Below are positions 34,226 through 44,311 of a stretch of 64,000 nt of DNA, in pieces. Within the stretch, counting starts at the first letter, position 1; every line of letters begins with the position of its first letter. This stretch comes from Nostoc edaphicum CCNP1411. GTDB taxonomy: Bacteria > Cyanobacteriota > Cyanobacteriia > Cyanobacteriales > Nostocaceae. A program made the translations under genes and the position numbers. The notes below the pieces were generated by a model. It saw only the letters and a program-made list of their open reading frames with translations. It was not told the origin of the DNA and made no database searches. The stretch covers positions 1,860,001 through 1,924,000 of the forward strand of contig NZ_CP054698.1 of NCBI RefSeq assembly GCF_014023275.1, given 5' to 3'.

Positions 34226-34688
34226 AAGAACCGAAATTTTACTCATTACTCATTACTCATTACTTCTCCTCTGCACAAGCGCAGGCTTTAAGAGGTGTGG
34301 TGAGAAATCCGGGATTTTACATTCATCTACCCATTGTATAGATATTCTGTATTGTTAATAACAAATTTGGCTCTTTATTTAGTATAAAAAGTTGTACATG
34401 TTTATACTTGTTACAATCAGCAAGCAAGTAAATTCTGGAAATTGTATTTAATTTACTAATCACCATTTGCTTTTCTGATAAAGTTTAGTAAATCAAAGTT
34501 TTACCTCTTCTTTGTACTACTACTATCTCATCGTAATAATACCTAAGTTTTTTTGATTATTTATCAAGGAGGAGAAGATATAAAAATCTTTTGCCAATCA
34601 AATAAAAAGCGTATTAAAATACACTTTTTGTGTTATTGCCGCAGTATTTCCCAAATGTTTTTATGAGAACTGAGGCAGAGAAAATAAT
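34226..34688. other. IS-associated repeat and AT-rich promoter region
   Basis: 34226-34325 is a diverged copy of 5144-5235: ACTCATT heptads, CTTCTCCTCTGC and GAGAAATCCGGGA, perhaps the right end of the ISL3 element. 34330-34688 is very AT-rich with no gene. It probably holds the promoter of the following permease gene. Confidence 0.45.
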
Positions 34689-35249
34689 ATGTTCTTAGAC
34701 ATTTTAGCTAGCTTGCAACGGTTGTTTGTGGGTTACATCCCAGCAGCCGTATTGGGTAGCTTTATCGGATATTTCATAGGTATGAATAGCATGATATATC
34801 AGCTATTTAGGCTGATATTTCAGATACCACATAGTATCCCTCCTATAGCCCTGCTGCCTATTGCCTTAATAGCATTTCAAGAGAGTGAATCGGCTGCTAT
34901 TATAGTAGTTTTTCTAGGAACTCTCTGGACGATGATTATTAATACTGCAATAGGTATGCGACATTTTAAGAGACAGAATAACAACTTTCGAGTAGCTATA
35001 TTTCATCTATTTCATGCCTTGAAAGTTAGCATTTGGGTAGCCTGGTTTATAGTTATTGCCATAGAAATGTTAACAGGGCCAAAAGGACTTGGCTTTACCT
35101 TGTGGGATGCTTATAAAGCTGGCAATGCTGATTACATCATCCAGGTGATCATCTACATCGGTATTATTGGTTTTATGCTGGATCAGTTACTAGATTTTGC
35201 AGCCTATATTCTCTCGCAAATGGTTTCAGATGGGAAAAAATCTTCCTAA
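34689..35249 (+). CDS. orphan NrtB/SsuC-like ABC transporter permease
   Basis: A 186-residue membrane protein with about five helices, matching the C-terminal three quarters of the nitrate/sulfonate/bicarbonate permeases. Key segments are FQIPHSIPPIALLPIALIAF, the EAA-like loop around WTMIINTAIGMRHFKRQN, and IAIEMLTGPKGLGFTLWDAY. Family members are usually 250-280 residues, so the N-terminal helix and TM segment are shortened. No ATPase or substrate-binding gene is next to it, so it needs partners encoded elsewhere or is decaying. The stop is 3 bp short of the convergent collagen-like gene. Confidence 0.75.
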   Translation: MFLDILASLQRLFVGYIPAAVLGSFIGYFIGMNSMIYQLFRLIFQIPHSIPPIALLPIALIAFQESESAAIIVVFLGTLWTMIINTAIGMRHFKRQNNNFRVAIFHLFHALKVSIWVAWFIVIAIEMLTGPKGLGFTLWDAYKAGNADYIIQVIIYIGIIGFMLDQLLDFAAYILSQMVSDGKKSS

Positions 35250-35252
35250 ACT

Positions 35253-36656
35253 TTATCTAGGCTTGCGGATTGTACCCTGCCAGCTAATAGTTTGCTTCGC
35301 AGAACGTATTCCCAAAGAACGAGTTGCTACGACTTCGATATCAACGTTAATACCAGGGCGTAAAGCTTCATCAGGAATTTTCAGCTTGCCCAAAGCTAGA
35401 GTAAAACGGTTATAGTCACGAGTCACAAGTTCGTTGGGAATATCCCCTTCATATTCAGTTTTGTAGCCAGAAAAACCGTGCAAGCTATCCTGGGCGCGGA
35501 ATTTCACGCGAAACTGAGTATTAATAGCATCAGACTTTGCTGCCAAATCGACTATTTTTAAGTTGAGGTTTTGTCCTGCATCGGCAAACTCTGCGACAGC
35601 TAACCGGGTAACATCTTTTTTGGGAATGGCATGGTTGACGGTAAATGTTGTTAAGTTAGCGTCACTTTTGGTGTTACCTTCAACCCATAATTCTTCAGGA
35701 AAAGTAATTTCTACTTGTTTGTTATCAGTTAAATTTAGTGTTACAACCTGATTGTCAAAGCTGGTAATGGGTTGTCTTTCTTGCCAAACTATTTGAAAAG
35801 CCTCTTCTAGACGTTGTTCAAACTCTCGATAATCATCAGCGATCGCAGCACCAGGCGCAAGTAGAGAAGTTGCCCCTTTACGAATATTCCACTTATTCTT
35901 CGAGAGGTTGACCTGTTTGTTTATCAGTTGCGAAATTGCTAGCTGCACAGTTGGAGTATCCGCTGCCAAAGGTTCGTTGCTATTTACAATACTCAAAATT
36001 CCTAAGCGCCCTTGGCTACCATCGCTACCATCGCTGCCATCTCGCCCATCGCTACCATCGCTACATCGATAAACCTTCTCAGTACACTTGTAATCAGAGC
36101 TACCGGGAGTTCCCTTGCAGGTTTTCACTTCCCAACTCCGTCTGTGACAGTTACAACCCTCCGTACCGTTGCCACCTCTACCGCCGCGCCCGCCTTCTCC
36201 ACCAGTTGCCTGGACGGAAATGTTCCGTAAGTCTGCCAAATTGCTGTAATAGACTGTGAGGGAACCACCATTTCCCCCATCTCCTCCTTTGCCACCACTA
36301 CCACCATTACCACCATTAGGGGCGTTTATGTCGTGGCTGACGCGATTGCGTTGATAACCACAGTCAGGTCGATCAGCATGTTCCCCGTCTTCCCCGTCTT
36401 CACCATCTTTACCCGACAAATCAAGATTTACAGGTGAACCATTGACAAAAATATTTTGGTTTTCACCGCTGCTACCATCTCTACCCGATCGCCCATCGGT
36501 TCCTGTGCGTCCATCTCTGCCATAATTTCTGGCTACTTTATAGTATTCGTCAGAGGCAACGGCTGGACATAAAACTGAACCAGAAGCAGGCAAAAAGCTA
36601 GTAAATAAGCAAAATGTCAGCAGTAGTGGTAGCTTACTCCTAAAACCATTGTGCAT
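35253..36656 (-). CDS. secreted protein with collagen-like Gly-X-Y repeats
   Basis: A 467-residue protein with a signal peptide (LPLLLTFCLFTSFLPASGS). It has four Gly-rich blocks: GRDGRTGTDGRSGRDGSSG, GKDGEDGEDGEHADR, GGNGGSGGKGGDGGNGG and DGSDGRDGSDGSDGSQG. A Cys-rich stretch (GCNCHRRSWEVKTC, then YKCTEKVYRCSDG) lies between the third and fourth blocks. The C-terminal ~220 residues form a beta-rich domain with no family I recognise. The Gly-Asp/Ser-Gly triplets lack the Pro typical of animal collagen. It is probably an exported structural or matrix protein. The convergent permease gene ends 3 bp away. Confidence 0.75.
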   Translation of the reverse strand: MHNGFRSKLPLLLTFCLFTSFLPASGSVLCPAVASDEYYKVARNYGRDGRTGTDGRSGRDGSSGENQNIFVNGSPVNLDLSGKDGEDGEDGEHADRPDCGYQRNRVSHDINAPNGGNGGSGGKGGDGGNGGSLTVYYSNLADLRNISVQATGGEGGRGGRGGNGTEGCNCHRRSWEVKTCKGTPGSSDYKCTEKVYRCSDGSDGRDGSDGSDGSQGRLGILSIVNSNEPLAADTPTVQLAISQLINKQVNLSKNKWNIRKGATSLLAPGAAIADDYREFEQRLEEAFQIVWQERQPITSFDNQVVTLNLTDNKQVEITFPEELWVEGNTKSDANLTTFTVNHAIPKKDVTRLAVAEFADAGQNLNLKIVDLAAKSDAINTQFRVKFRAQDSLHGFSGYKTEYEGDIPNELVTRDYNRFTLALGKLKIPDEALRPGINVDIEVVATRSLGIRSAKQTISWQGTIRKPR

Positions 36657-36806
36657 CTAGTTACACCTAAAACTTTAGTTGAATTAACTACTCCTGACGC
36701 TTATTTTCAACAATTTGCTCCCTTTTATCCAGTGGTGTGCCAGAATTTTCGCTCATTTGGAAATAATTTGAGTGTCAACGTACCACATACCCAACTGAAT
36801 AACCGA

Positions 36807-37829
36807 TTAAGCTGCTGTTGGATCGTCATTGACTTTAACAATCAACTTGCCAAAATTATCACCTCGAAGTAAACCGATGAATGCACCAGGAGCGTTCTCT
36901 AAACCAACAACTACGTCTTCTTTATACTTCAGTTGACCAGACTGCAACCATCCAGTAATATCACGCAAAAAATCATTAAACCGATGTTGATAATCACCAA
37001 CTAGAAAACCTTTGATTAAAGCCCGTTTGATTAGTAGTGGCATTAAATTAGGCCCTGGTGTAGTAGATGTGGCGTTATATTCTGAAATCAAACCTACTAG
37101 TGGAATTCTTGCTCCAAGGTTTATCTGCTGCAAGACAGTTTCTAAAATCACACCTGCTGTATTGTCATAGTAAACATCAATGCCATTCGGGGCAGCTTCT
37201 TTGAGCGCTGAATCAAGTTCTTGAGTTTTGCGGTTAATGCCAACATCAAAACCTAATTCCTTAACTATATAATCCCGCTTCTCGTCACTCCCGACAATTC
37301 CCACTACTCGCGCACCTTTAATTTTGGCAATTTGACCTACTACTGCACCGACAGCCCCAGAAGCAGCTGAAACCACAACAGTTTCACCTTCTTTAGGTTG
37401 ACCGATATCAAGCAGAGCAGCATAAGCAGTCAAGCCAGGCATACCCAGTACACCTAAACTATAGGATAAAGGTGCTTGAGTGGGATCAAGTTTACGCAGT
37501 GTCTCACCCTTAGAGACAGCATAAGTTTGCCAACCGTTACTATTAAGAACAAAATCCCCTACTTGAAATTGAGGATGATTTGATTTAATTACTTGGCTGA
37601 CTGTACCACCGACAATAACTGAACCTAATTCTACAGGTGCAGCATAAGACTGGCCTCCACTAATGCGACCACGCATATAAGGGTCGAGAGATAGATAAAT
37701 GGTGCGGCTAAGAATTTCGCCTTCACCTGGTTCGGGAGTTGGTGTTTCTAGCAGAGCAAAATCACTCTCTTTTGGTTCGCCGACTGGACGACTTTTGAGG
37801 ATGATTTGTTTGTTAATTAAATCGGACAT
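36807..37829 (-). CDS. NADP-dependent medium-chain oxidoreductase (YfmJ/CurA-like)
   Basis: A 340-residue zinc-independent MDR enzyme. The N-terminus (LINKQIILKSRPVGEPKESD), LDPYMRGRISGGQSY and the NADPH-binding motif AASGAVGAVVGQIAKIKGAR followed by VVGIVGSDEK match the leukotriene-B4-12-hydroxydehydrogenase/curcumin reductase group that reduces alpha,beta-unsaturated carbonyls. The C-terminal YKEDVVVGLENAPGAFIGLL closes the substrate domain. It is monocistronic in appearance, with an AT-rich gap on both sides. The physiological substrate is unknown; detoxification of reactive alkenals is the usual role. Confidence 0.92.
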   Translation of the reverse strand: MSDLINKQIILKSRPVGEPKESDFALLETPTPEPGEGEILSRTIYLSLDPYMRGRISGGQSYAAPVELGSVIVGGTVSQVIKSNHPQFQVGDFVLNSNGWQTYAVSKGETLRKLDPTQAPLSYSLGVLGMPGLTAYAALLDIGQPKEGETVVVSAASGAVGAVVGQIAKIKGARVVGIVGSDEKRDYIVKELGFDVGINRKTQELDSALKEAAPNGIDVYYDNTAGVILETVLQQINLGARIPLVGLISEYNATSTTPGPNLMPLLIKRALIKGFLVGDYQHRFNDFLRDITGWLQSGQLKYKEDVVVGLENAPGAFIGLLRGDNFGKLIVKVNDDPTAA

Positions 37830-37913
37830 AAGTTATTTTCCTCTCATGTTTTAGGCGATTTTTTTCATCAATATCCTTATCACCAAGGGTTTGCTAAACT
37901 ACGTGCGTTTGCC

Positions 37914-40712
37914 CTAATTTCCAGGCGGCTTAGGCTTCTCTTCCGGTGTACCATCTGTAGGCCCTCCCCCCAAATTAGACACCCAATCGTTTGCTTCTAA
38001 CCCGAAGTGTCCTGTCTCAAACCACTTAGACTTGAGCAGCGACCACCAATCATTTGTCAAGCCTTTCAATACGTAGTCATAAGGAAGCCAACCATAGCCC
38101 CCTTCACCCCAACGGGTTCCCCAACAGTTTCTGATTAGCAATGCTCCTTGTGAGCATCTACTACCATCAGCATTCTCTATTACTTTATGGTCGTCGTAGC
38201 CAACTGCAACAACAGCATGACCTCCTTTTACCTTATCGTTTTTAACTGGGTATGGAATATACCCACTTGGGTTTAAATCCTCGATGGAATAATACATAGT
38301 AAACCCAAAGGCGCAGGGAAAACCAGCGGCTAAAGCTGTTTTAATTCGGAATAACAGTATATTTTCTGTAGTGCCCAAAGGATTTAGACGAAAGTATTTC
38401 AATGCTTGATAACTTTGACCAAAAGAGTAGCAAAAAGGGGTTGGTTCCTCATCAGACTTGTCTTCTTGATAGGGCCAATACTCTTCTGGAGGCACGCCAA
38501 ATAATGCCATTGCCCGCATAGTTTCCCGAAGAGATGCTCCTGCATCACCTTTACGATGCATGAGATTGCGTGTTGCTTTGTAAAGAAAGAGCCGAGAAGC
38601 ATCGACATATCTATCAAAACTTCTTTTCTCAAAGTACTCCATTAAAGCAACACCAGCATGTGCCGTACATGAATCCAATGAGCCTTGGTCTTCAACTGGA
38701 GAACACCAGAAGGTTAAATCTACAAATTCTGGCATTAATAAATATACAGTTACATTCTTGCTATTTTCTTGTTTTTGTTTTACACATTTTTGTAAATGTC
38801 CTTCTAACGGAAGTTGTAAATCACTTTGAAACTCTAGACTTTTCTGCAAATGCTTTGGATAATCTTGACGTTCGGGTAATATTTGGATGACTGTTCTCAG
38901 ATTATTCGGTTGAGTTTTGGAATTATTTTCTCCCTGAACTTGAGGATTAGAATTCAGACTAATTTCTAAATCTTTGATAGATTTAAATATATCATCTATC
39001 TTTTTTAAAGATGTAGCTAATTTCTTTTTTCTATCTTTATCCAGGCAAACTTGATCAGTAATTTTCTTATCAATATTACTCAGGGATTGTTTGAAATTTA
39101 AAATTGCTGAAATAGCTATGTATAAAGACACTGGATTTAAATCCCAGTCTTTAAATAAGTTTGTTTCCTGTTCTGCTTGAGAAGAAATACTAGATTTTTC
39201 CCACAACTTTTGCTGAGAAGATTTATTCTTTTTAGCATTAATACTTAATTTATTATTCCCTTGTTGATTATTTTCTTGACGGATATAGTTAACGTATTCA
39301 GATTTATCGAACCATTGATCTAGCTTATCTAATACGTCTCTTACAGCTTTTTCAAGATTTCTATGTTTAGCTAAAGGAGAAATTAGTTGAGCAACCAATT
39401 TAACTATCATATCAATTGCTCGTTTCAAGGCACCTCGGTGTTTGGCGAGATCAGAATTAACACTATCCGTAGCTTTTGGAATTATTTTTTCATTAACAAA
39501 ATGTTCAGGTTTCAATTCAGAAATTTCAAAAACCCTTAAGATTATTTCATAAAGGGTTATGGGTATTGTTGAGGATGCAGGTAAAACTTCCCGTTGCTGT
39601 TGTTTTTTGAGCGCAACTAAGTCACTTAATACTTGTAAGGTTTTTGTGCAATCAATATCATCCCTTTCTATTTCTATTTCATATCTAGCTTGAAATGATT
39701 TTATAGCTGTATCTGTCTGCCGACTAGAATACCCTGTTACTTGTCCATCAAATTCTCCTAACTCACATAAAAGCTGCTGTACTTTTTTAAGTTTATCATT
39801 ACCGAAAGATTTTTTTGCTTGTGCATTATATATATTATCTAGTCTTCTCTTTGTCTTTTCGTCAACTATTCCATCAACTATTCCATCAACACGAGCAACC
39901 TTTGAAGGCTCATATTGTCTTTTAAATTCTTTAACTGCATCCTCTGTTAGATAGTCAAAGAATCCTTTTATTGCCCCGTTATTTTCTCCTAAATTTTTGA
40001 GATAGCCTAGTTTATTGAGTTTTATCTGAATGTCTTTAATTTCTGGATCAAACATTCCAAATTTTTTAATTGTTTTTTCCGTGCTTTTAGCTTTAGAAGT
40101 TTCTTCTGTTTTTTGAAGTTTTAAGATTTCTAAAACTTGGTCTAAAGTATAGAGTGTTACTTGATCTACAACACTATCAACATTGTCATCTGAGATAATT
40201 GAGAGACCAAAAATACTCTTGAATCGTTTTACTGCCTCCTTTGTATTTTCACCAAAATAACCATATTCTATATAACCATGTTCCATATAATCTGATTTTG
40301 AAAAATCATCTACAAATTTACTAATATTTTGTGTCTCAGTTCCAAAAATATGCTTATATTTGGTAAATTCCAGCAACTTCTGTTGAAGATTATAGACTTC
40401 TTGCCCTGCACAACCATGAGCTAAAAATATCTGTTCTTTAAGAGCTTTAGCATTGACTAATTTGAAACCTTTATTTATCTTTTTCTGAAAATTGTTGAAC
40501 TTTGAGGCGAGTGTCTCGTCGAGAGTTGAACTTAGTCCATTTTTTATTAAATTTAATAACTCAAACAATTCTTCTATACTGTTTTGGGAATCATTATCAT
40601 TATTTATCTGTATATCTTGGACTGTGATCATTAACTTTTGATTGATTTCGTCCATGCGATAGTCTCTAAAATCGGGGTAGTCTGGTACCCAGCCTGTTGA
40701 TTTTTTATACAC
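37914..40712 (-). CDS. papain-family (C1) protease with peptidoglycan-binding repeats
   Basis: A 932-residue protein. Residues ~90-370 hold three peptidoglycan-binding-type helical repeats (EVYNLQQKLLEFTKY, DIQIKLNKLGYLKNL, KVQQLLCELGEFDGQ). A Lys-rich helical linker spans ~380-640. The C-terminal third is a C1A papain domain with the oxyanion Gln in VEDQGSLDS, nucleophile C682 (SCTAHAG), H832 (GGHAVVAVGYD) and N862 (RNCWGTRWGEGGYG). All catalytic positions are intact. No signal peptide is visible, which is odd for a protein with peptidoglycan-binding repeats. It follows the TIR-WD40 gene by 133 bp in the same direction. I infer a regulated intracellular protease, possibly a partner of the TIR-WD40 protein. 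Confidence 0.88.
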   Translation of the reverse strand: MYKKSTGWVPDYPDFRDYRMDEINQKLMITVQDIQINNDNDSQNSIEELFELLNLIKNGLSSTLDETLASKFNNFQKKINKGFKLVNAKALKEQIFLAHGCAGQEVYNLQQKLLEFTKYKHIFGTETQNISKFVDDFSKSDYMEHGYIEYGYFGENTKEAVKRFKSIFGLSIISDDNVDSVVDQVTLYTLDQVLEILKLQKTEETSKAKSTEKTIKKFGMFDPEIKDIQIKLNKLGYLKNLGENNGAIKGFFDYLTEDAVKEFKRQYEPSKVARVDGIVDGIVDEKTKRRLDNIYNAQAKKSFGNDKLKKVQQLLCELGEFDGQVTGYSSRQTDTAIKSFQARYEIEIERDDIDCTKTLQVLSDLVALKKQQQREVLPASSTIPITLYEIILRVFEISELKPEHFVNEKIIPKATDSVNSDLAKHRGALKRAIDMIVKLVAQLISPLAKHRNLEKAVRDVLDKLDQWFDKSEYVNYIRQENNQQGNNKLSINAKKNKSSQQKLWEKSSISSQAEQETNLFKDWDLNPVSLYIAISAILNFKQSLSNIDKKITDQVCLDKDRKKKLATSLKKIDDIFKSIKDLEISLNSNPQVQGENNSKTQPNNLRTVIQILPERQDYPKHLQKSLEFQSDLQLPLEGHLQKCVKQKQENSKNVTVYLLMPEFVDLTFWCSPVEDQGSLDSCTAHAGVALMEYFEKRSFDRYVDASRLFLYKATRNLMHRKGDAGASLRETMRAMALFGVPPEEYWPYQEDKSDEEPTPFCYSFGQSYQALKYFRLNPLGTTENILLFRIKTALAAGFPCAFGFTMYYSIEDLNPSGYIPYPVKNDKVKGGHAVVAVGYDDHKVIENADGSRCSQGALLIRNCWGTRWGEGGYGWLPYDYVLKGLTNDWWSLLKSKWFETGHFGLEANDWVSNLGGGPTDGTPEEKPKPPGN

Positions 40713-40845
40713 AGTGATGCCCTCTCAGATTTATGCTCTTATGCTTATCTATCGTTTTGGTTTTTTTTATGCAAAAAAATAGTTAAGATTTATTACTTTT
40801 CTTGAAGCATTTGACCACTTGAAATAATAGTGAAAATTGTCGAAA

Positions 40846-43590
40846 TCAATATTTAGCCTGAGTTTGAACTCCTTCACACAGATTGCGATCGCTTTGACTC
40901 ACATTCGGGTTATTCTTCAGATAATCATGCAGCCAATCGCACCCACGCCCCATCAAATTATCTAGGGTGAGATTTTCTACATTCCACAAAATAGCTGTAC
41001 CATCTTTACTGCCAGAAACGAGAGTCTTACTGTCAGGGCTGAAACTGATCCCATTGACCTCACCACTGTGACCAGTAAGAGTAATAATCAAAGTCTGGTC
41101 TTTGTGCCAAAGCTTTACCGTTCCGTCATCACTAGCAGTGGCAATCATCTTGCCGTCAGGACTAAAAGTTACTTGCCAGATTGCAGCACTATGCCCATCA
41201 AGACTAGCGATCGCACCACCATCAAGCTGCCAAAGTTTTACTCTATTATCTGCGCCAGCACTAGCAAGGGTCTGACTATCAGGGCTAAAACTGACGCTGT
41301 AGACAGAAGCGCCATGCTTTAAAATCTTGAGTAACTGACCTTGCCGATTCCAGAGTTTCACTTCCCCGTCATTACTACCAGTGGCAATCATCTTGTCGTC
41401 TGGACTAAAACTGACGCTATAGACAGTAGCGCTATGGTCTAAAGGTCTTAGCAACTGACCCTGGCGATTCCAAAGTTTCACTGTTCTATCTTGACTAGCG
41501 GTGGCAATCATTTTGCTGTCTGGGCTGAAACTCACACTATGAATGCGAATGCGATCGCCATGCTTAAAAGTCTTGAGTAGCTGACCTTGCTGATTCCACA
41601 GTCTCACAACCCCTTCGTCTAAACTGACGGCGGCAATTATCTGACCATCTGGGCTAAAATTCACATCCCAGATTGTGTAGTCATTGATCTTCAGCGATTT
41701 AATCTCCTTACCCTGCTGATTCCAGAGTTTCACCGTCCCGTCATCACTGGCGGTGGCGATCGCTTTTCCATCACCTGAGAAGTTCACGCGATTGACACCA
41801 GCCTGATGTCCAGTGAGAATAGTCTGCCAAGGGCGGTCAATTTGCCACAGTTTCACTGACTTATCTTGACTAGCAGATGTAAGGGTACGACCATCGGGGC
41901 TGAAAGTAACTTGATTGACTCTACTACTATGTCCTCTAAAGGTAGTAAGTTCCTGGCCATTTTTCTGCCAGAGTGTCACGCTATTATCATCATTACCCGT
42001 GGCAAGGGTCTGACCATCGGGACTGAAACTGACGCTGTATATCCGACTACTTTGTGCCTCGGATTTCTCAAGAGTTGAAAGCAATTTCCCTTCAGTATTC
42101 CAAAGTTTCACCGTTCTATCTAAACTGGCAGAGGCAAGGATATTGTCAGAACTGAAGCTCACGCTAGTCACTGTATTATTATGTTCTTCTAGGGTCTTAA
42201 GTTCTTTACCGTCTTTGTTCCACAGTTTCACCGTTCCGTCTAAACTGGCAGAAACAAGGATTTGATCGTTATGGCTGAAACTCAAACTATAGATAGTGCC
42301 TGTATGCCCCTTGAGCATTTTGAGTTCCTGACCCTCTATGTTCCAAAGTCTCACAATGTTGTCGTCACTACCAGAGGCAAGAATCTTGCCATCATGACTG
42401 AAACTTACAGATCGAATTTTAGTATTCAGCTTTTTAAAGGTTTTAGGTTCCTTGCCATCCTGTTTCCAGAGTTTCACTGTTCCGTCTAAACTGGCAGAAG
42501 CAAGAATTTGACTATTAGGACTGAAACTTACACTAACTACTTGATCTAGGTGTCCTTTTAAAGTTTTCTGCAAAAGACCTTGTTTGTTCCAAAGTTTTAC
42601 TGTGTTGTCTCCACTAGCTGTAGCGATCGCTTTTCCATCGGGACTGAAACTAACGCTTTGGATATAATTGCTGTGTCCCTGGAGGCGATCGCGTTCTCTT
42701 ACCCAGTAAACCGCCTGTCCCAGCACCTCGATCACCTCTTGCTGTTCCTGAATTGGAATGTTGGCTTTGGCTTGAGTTAATTGTTTGAGTTGCTTGCCGG
42801 CTTTTAAACCTTCTATCAGGGCATCAATCGTATTTCTATTGGAGGTAAAACGTGCGTCTGACGCTGAAATTAAGGCTCGGAGTTCCGATTTTTGTGCTTC
42901 TATCCGCAGTTGATCAGCCTGCTTCCAGCCAATAGCTGCAAATATAGCCAATCCCGTTGAAATCAACAACCCAGAAGTCAGGCCAATTAGTCTTTTTCTG
43001 TGACGTATCTTCTGGGCTTTACGACTTTCGCCAATATACTCTTGTTGGAGTGATGTAATCAAAGGTTCTTTCCCCGCTCCTTGGGTGAACCATTGCTCTG
43101 CTTCTTCGAGTTCACTACCTTGTAGCAAATAACTATTGTTGCGTTTTTTCTGATCCCATTCCAAGGCTCCCATGAGTAAGCGGGTATGCTGTTTAACATG
43201 AGCTAGGTCAGTATCAAGTGCTTTGAGTAATGATTGAAAAGCTTGCTCAAAATCATTACTTTCTTGGAAGAAAATATAGTTAATTTTGGCTAATTCGGGA
43301 TCAATACCTTCAGCATACTGCCACACGATTGGCACTAAACGTTTATTGTGCTTTCGGGCGTGTGCAATCTCTTCACGGCAGACTGTAGAAGCGACTGAAT
43401 TTGGACTAATAATAAAAATAAAATTATCAGCGGCTTCAATTCCTTCATAAATTTCTTTCCGCCAATCTGCAGTGGGTGGAATTCCTTCCCAGTCCACCCA
43501 GATATCTAGCTTCTGTTGCTTGAGCGCTTCATAAAGCTTTTGAACGAACTCTTTATCTTTGCGAGAGTAGGAAATAAACGCCTCAGCCAT
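40846..43590 (-). CDS. TIR domain protein with transmembrane helix and 14 WD40 repeats
   Basis: A 914-residue protein. Residues 1-~130 are a TIR domain (AEAFISYSRKDKEFVQKLYE, LDIWVDWEGIPPTADWRKEI), with the S-x2-C-x2-E signature in ASTVCREEIAHARK giving the candidate catalytic Glu. A helix at ~200-222 (LIGLTSGLLISTGLAIFAAI) anchors it in a membrane. Residues ~300-880 contain 14 WD40 repeats of the form VSFSPDGKxIATASxDxTVKLW, enough for two seven-bladed propellers. A C-terminal piece (CDWLHDYLKNNPNVSQSDRN) matches the tail seen in cyanobacterial WD40 proteins. TIR domains can be NADases or scaffolds in cell-death and antiphage responses. The protease downstream is a plausible effector. Confidence 0.9.
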   Translation of the reverse strand: MAEAFISYSRKDKEFVQKLYEALKQQKLDIWVDWEGIPPTADWRKEIYEGIEAADNFIFIISPNSVASTVCREEIAHARKHNKRLVPIVWQYAEGIDPELAKINYIFFQESNDFEQAFQSLLKALDTDLAHVKQHTRLLMGALEWDQKKRNNSYLLQGSELEEAEQWFTQGAGKEPLITSLQQEYIGESRKAQKIRHRKRLIGLTSGLLISTGLAIFAAIGWKQADQLRIEAQKSELRALISASDARFTSNRNTIDALIEGLKAGKQLKQLTQAKANIPIQEQQEVIEVLGQAVYWVRERDRLQGHSNYIQSVSFSPDGKAIATASGDNTVKLWNKQGLLQKTLKGHLDQVVSVSFSPNSQILASASLDGTVKLWKQDGKEPKTFKKLNTKIRSVSFSHDGKILASGSDDNIVRLWNIEGQELKMLKGHTGTIYSLSFSHNDQILVSASLDGTVKLWNKDGKELKTLEEHNNTVTSVSFSSDNILASASLDRTVKLWNTEGKLLSTLEKSEAQSSRIYSVSFSPDGQTLATGNDDNSVTLWQKNGQELTTFRGHSSRVNQVTFSPDGRTLTSASQDKSVKLWQIDRPWQTILTGHQAGVNRVNFSGDGKAIATASDDGTVKLWNQQGKEIKSLKINDYTIWDVNFSPDGQIIAAVSLDEGVVRLWNQQGQLLKTFKHGDRIRIHSVSFSPDSKMIATASQDRTVKLWNRQGQLLRPLDHSATVYSVSFSPDDKMIATGSNDGEVKLWNRQGQLLKILKHGASVYSVSFSPDSQTLASAGADNRVKLWQLDGGAIASLDGHSAAIWQVTFSPDGKMIATASDDGTVKLWHKDQTLIITLTGHSGEVNGISFSPDSKTLVSGSKDGTAILWNVENLTLDNLMGRGCDWLHDYLKNNPNVSQSDRNLCEGVQTQAKY

Positions 43591-44311
43591 ATAAATTTCG
43601 ATAAATTAAATAAAATACTGTTTTTTTACTATTTACGTCAAAATTCTATATACTTCGGAAAAAGAATTAGTTGAATGCAAGTTTCATCTATTGTTTAAAT
43701 GTTCTTACTATATGATCTTTTAGAAAAATTTTCAGTAACAGATCAAAATTAGCTACTTTGGCACAAAGCTTAAAGTGAATGTTCAAATAAGGGCAAGTTT
43801 ATTTCCTTTTTCATTTATTTGAACAACAATTATTTGCTTTGAAACACATCCATGTATTTTTGTCAATATATGTTCCCAAAAAGAGACGTAGCATTGCTAC
43901 GTCTCTACAAGTGCAAATAGCCAAAGTGACGGGTCGCCACACCGAAGCGCTCCAGAGGTCAAGCAATGGCAAGAATAGACTGAATATTACGGTGTACAAA
44001 CAAGTCCTAAAAACCTAGCTTGATAAGGCTTTCCTCGTTCCTAGGCTGCCATCCAGCCCTGACAAGTAGGCTTAAACAGAAAATGCAACGATATTGTAAC
44101 GACAGCGAAAGTTGACGTTGCAAAAGTTTACATTTAGAATGGAATCGGCAAAATCCGATAAGTATTTATTCTTATTTATCCTGAAAAACTGACATTCGAT
44201 GAGTATATATTCTTATCAAAAGCAAAAATTTAATCTTTATAGAGTTCAACAATGTTTACAAAAGTAAAAATTCCTTAATATAATGTAATCAAAAGCGAGA
44301 AGGAAAATTGA
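43591..44311. other. long intergenic region with hairpin and solo MITE end
   Basis: No gene is seen in 720 bp. A perfect hairpin at 43882-43906 pairs AGAGACGTAGC with GCTACGTCTCT around three bases. A solo copy of the CTACGGTGTACACACAAG-type end (TTACGGTGTACAAACAAG) lies at 43988. The ndhD promoter probably lies in the AT-rich final 150 bp. Confidence 0.5.
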
